This document shows, piece after piece, positions 61,229 through 64,000 of a DNA stretch of 64,000 bases (position 1 is the stretch's first letter; each line of letters begins with the position of its first letter). Source of the DNA: Callaeas wilsoni (taxonomy: Eukaryota > Chordata > Aves > Passeriformes > Callaeidae); contig VWPU01004148.1 of the NCBI GenBank assembly GCA_013398955.1, positions 248,001 through 312,000 on the forward strand, given 5' to 3'. Below the pieces are notes generated by a model. The model saw nothing but the letters and a program-made list of their open reading frames with translations, was not told the origin of the DNA and did no database searches. Made by a program: the position numbers and the translations under genes.

Positions 61229-62134
61229 CTGATCCAAGCTGCGCTTCAATGAGTGAAGGCTGGTGGTTGCTATAATGGAAGGCATTTTCTCACTTACCAC
61301 TTCCTGCGCACGATGGAAATGTAGCTAAACCTGTGTAAAAGAGTGCTGTGCATGTTGCATCTGTCTGGGAGGCTGGCTTCTAGGTCACACTGATACAGGT
61401 CTGATAAAAACACTGATAAAGCAAACAAACCCAAACCAAAAGGAAGGGGCTTCCATGTTCTGCTAACCTTGGTTCTGCTAAATAAAGCATATCAAGAAGG
61501 TGACTTTGAAGCGTTTCTAAACTTAGAGAACTGCTATACTGCTTAATCTGAGAAAATGCAGATATTTAAGAGATAATTTATTCATTAGTTTGCTTTTCTT
61601 GCTCTTTGCTAAGAAAATAGATGAGCTATATTGAGCATGGTCTGAACTGTTCTTAGCTTTTCATTGTTACTGTCATTTTTTTTTTACAAGCATTTTAATA
61701 AAATAAATATTTACATTTAATTTGAATTCAAAGTTATCATCAATATAATTTTTCATGTCTATGATGGAGTTCATAACGGAAAATATTCCGAAAGACTATT
61801 TGAGTTATTTGATTAAAGCTATTAACTGGAGTTATTTTAAATCAATTATGTAATTCTGATTTTGGATGAGCACAATAGTTGATACTACCTAACTGATATC
61901 ATTCAACATCAGTTTGAGCAAATAACAGGTTACTTTCTGAGCTTTACTTGTTACAAGACAATTGATTATTAAAATTTGCATTAGTAAGACCATTGGGAAA
62001 ATTCATTCATGGTCAGTAAATCCAGTGATGTTGATAAAGTTCTATGAGGGATGAATTCTGCCTTGAGAATATGTGTAGTCTGAGCGATGAGGTACCTTTT
62101 AGGTTTAACATAAGGGCTATAGTCCTAGAAAGAG

Positions 62135-62271
62135 CCCTAGCACTGATAAATTAGGTATGTTCTCAAGACTGGTTTATGAGTGATGGAATACATTTTAGCC
62201 TAATACATATACTCTAAAGCAGGAAATCACCCTAGCACTGACAAATTGGATCTATTCTCAAGACCTGATTT
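62135..62271. repeat. Diverged direct repeat pair, about 41 bp, period 95 bp
   Basis: CCCTAGCACTGATAAATTAG at 62135 recurs as CCCTAGCACTGACAAATTGG at 62230. Similarity continues through TTCTCAAGAC and ends in TTT. Copies differ at several positions, so this duplication is older than the 70-bp triplication. Confidence 0.8.
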
Positions 62272-63078
62272 GTCCCTGACCTGACCTCATTGACTGCAGT
62301 GTGGTAAGTAGATATTACAAAAACTTGACACAAATTATTTGTGTACACTTTTGACAGAGATTATGTAACACTATCTTGAATTTATGGAAAATTTTGTGCG
62401 AGGAATTACAGTAGTCCTTAAAATTACTTGATTCTCAGTCATCTGTGGGGATTCTTTATTAGCACTTAGAAATTTACATTACTTGAAACCTTCGTTAGAC
62501 TTCAACCTTATTCTGCTTATGTGTGTGGAGATGTTAACTTGAAGAATTAATGTTAACTTAAACAATTCTTTTGGCATTTTAATTGTTCTTTGCCAATATC
62601 TTTATGTTTGTTTCAACTAAACAGGTACTCTCTCAAAAAAAGAGGAACCAGTCATTTATAGTTTATACCAGGAGATAATTAAATCAGATCCTCTGATTTT
62701 TTGCGTGATCACTAGGAGAAAAGGATTTTCATGTGTTCTCAAAGGAAGGAATTTACATGGACAGAGCGAAACTCACACACTGGATATTGAACATTTTCAG
62801 GTCAAGATCTATTAAATAATGTTGCAGGTCTCTCTTGACACTGGTTTTCAGGCAGCAACACTTCTTTAAAAATATAGAGGGGACTTTCTTTCTCTTGCTG
62901 TGTTGAAACATTGCATCTTCTTTTACATATATACTTCTGGGTTTCAAGAAACTAGTCTGACTCTGGCAAATCTTCTGGAATTAACTTCCCCTCAACTCAA
63001 GACATGCCATACTGCCACTGACAGATTGAATGTCAGGAGCTGTTTGCTTTAATCTACAAGTATTAAGGACTTTCTTAC

Positions 63079-63194
63079 CTCTGGAAAAAGATATTGATGA
63101 AGAAGAAGGCTTTGGAGTGATTGTTTCCCAGGTAGCTTGCTCATCACCATGGTTTAAAATAGATTTTCTTTGTGAAAACATTCTTGTCCTCTTT
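63079..63194 (-). other. Weak internal exon candidate
   Basis: On the minus strand CCCCCACACAG precedes 63194, a usable 3' splice site with a short pyrimidine tract. TTTTTCCAGAG|GTAAGAAAGT at 63079 is a strong 5' splice site. The 116 bp between are open in one frame, including HGDEQATWETITPKPSSSSI, which is less AT-biased than random frames here. I recognise no protein family. The phases would be 2 at the acceptor and 1 at the donor. It may equally be chance or a noncoding RNA exon. Confidence 0.15.
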
Positions 63195-63272
63195 CTGTGT
63201 GGGGGATAAGGTGCTGAAACGCATGTCTCACCAGAGTGTTCCTGTCTGTTGAAAGAATGCAGACTGCAGCAC

Positions 63273-63289
63273 CTTTGAGGTCCTCAAAG
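63273..63289. repeat. Near-perfect palindrome CTTTGAGG-T-CCTCAAAG
   Basis: Two 8-bp perfect inverted arms separated by one base. Could be a dimeric binding site or chance. Confidence 0.45.
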
Positions 63290-64000
63290 AACACCCTTCA
63301 AAGCAGTTCTGAAAACTGATAGACTTCTTCAGTTTTCAGATGTAAAGCTCTGTGATAGGAAATTCGATCTCAGAAGAACAGCTTTTGGTTAAAGTAAAAC
63401 ATGAGATCATTTGAACATAAGGAATCAGAACAACAAGGTCAGCACCACCGTCACTCATTAAGTGTTGTCTTCCAGAACCACAGCTTTTCTTTCTACTGCA
63501 GTTTCAACAGCAGACAATGAGGTTAAGAAATAAAGTAAAAAATGTTCTAACTTTTTTTTTGAATATTAGACCTTTTCACTAAATGTCTGTCTTATATTTT
63601 TCACTTAGTGAGGCTGTGAATTTGCAAGTCCCGGACATTGTGCTGTTCTAAAAGTAGCTGTATAAAATCACACCACTTTGTATGCAATTTAGCAGTGTAG
63701 TTTCACCTACACTTTATGGCAAAGAAAGATGTTTTAGTGTTTAAATACACATAGATTTCACAAGGGCAAGTTATTTTTTTCAGTATAGGTCGTTTGACAA
63801 GATTGCACTGTGGCTCATGCCAGTCTCTGGAAAATACATCTAATAGTTGCTTTTAAAATAATAGTTTTCCTTATGTGTGATTTCTTATGTTTTAGTATAA
63901 CATTAAAATTATTAAATCTTAAAAAAAATTTCATGGATTTTTAAAAAGATTTTTTCAATAAAAATTCATACATCTGAAACTAAAACTTCCTTTGGCATAT

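Larger units (their letters stand above)
61230..64000. other. Unique noncoding sequence with a diverged local duplication and a weak exon candidate
   Basis: AT-rich, no transposable element recognised. Contains a diverged direct repeat of about 41 bp (62135 and 62230), a possible minus-strand exon at 63079-63194 and a short perfect inverted repeat at 63273-63289. Confidence 0.55.

Noticed and set aside
61016..61300. LPSF- and EGRK-repeat ORFs
   Set aside because: Artefacts of the GGAA tract.

Overview
This window reads as ordinary noncoding vertebrate DNA from a bird. The main evidence is a set of CR1 LINE copies whose 3' ends carry the avian CR1 terminus (an ATTCTATGA-type end preceded by the conserved 'lead' text). 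Two types of LTR-like sequence that I associate with avian endogenous retroviruses, and a faint MIR-like SINE relic, support this. The background is strongly AT-rich. I found no protein-coding gene I can defend, no CpG island, no tRNA or rRNA gene, and nothing prokaryotic such as operons, ribosome binding sites or CRISPR. The longest open frames are either low-complexity artefacts of microsatellites or decayed LINE ORF2.

Layout. 1-8.5 kb: unique AT-rich sequence with one short ERV-associated GC-rich block (about 1.44-1.65 kb, minus) and one LTR-like element in plus orientation (about 2.88-3.47 kb). 8.5-12.4 kb: an old minus-strand CR1/L3-like relic and two CR1 3' ends, both minus. 14.8-15.7 kb: a clear minus-strand LTR with TATA and polyadenylation signals, attached to a second copy of the GC-rich block. 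19.77-19.98 kb: a near-perfect 3 x 70 bp tandem repeat. 20.46-20.59 kb: a MIR-like relic. 22.2-23.8 kb: a decayed, coding-like segment that may be retroviral but is unclassified. 25.9-28.1 kb: the most structured locus, two copies of one avian LTR-like repeat in inverted orientation enclosing a minus-strand CR1 ORF2 fragment. 38.0-39.6 kb: a plus CR1 3' end followed by a minus CR1 endonuclease fragment. 43.65-44.10 kb: an uninterrupted CT tract of about 400 bp. 47.66-47.79 kb: a GAA triplet tract. 51.4-52.8 kb: two CR1 elements meeting tail to tail. 55.7 kb: a minus CR1 3' end. 61.03-61.23 kb: a GGAA/GA-rich tract. The rest is unique AT-rich sequence with scattered short repeats and a few sites that could be regulatory.

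There is no gene system here to describe as working together. The window is best read as a gene desert or a large intron. The observations worth checking are structural: the inverted LTR pair around CR1, the very long polypurine/polypyrimidine tracts, the recent 70 bp triplication, the unclassified coding-like relic, and two weak exon candidates. I did not find an undescribed biological system, and all repeat family calls rest on recognition rather than on a database search.
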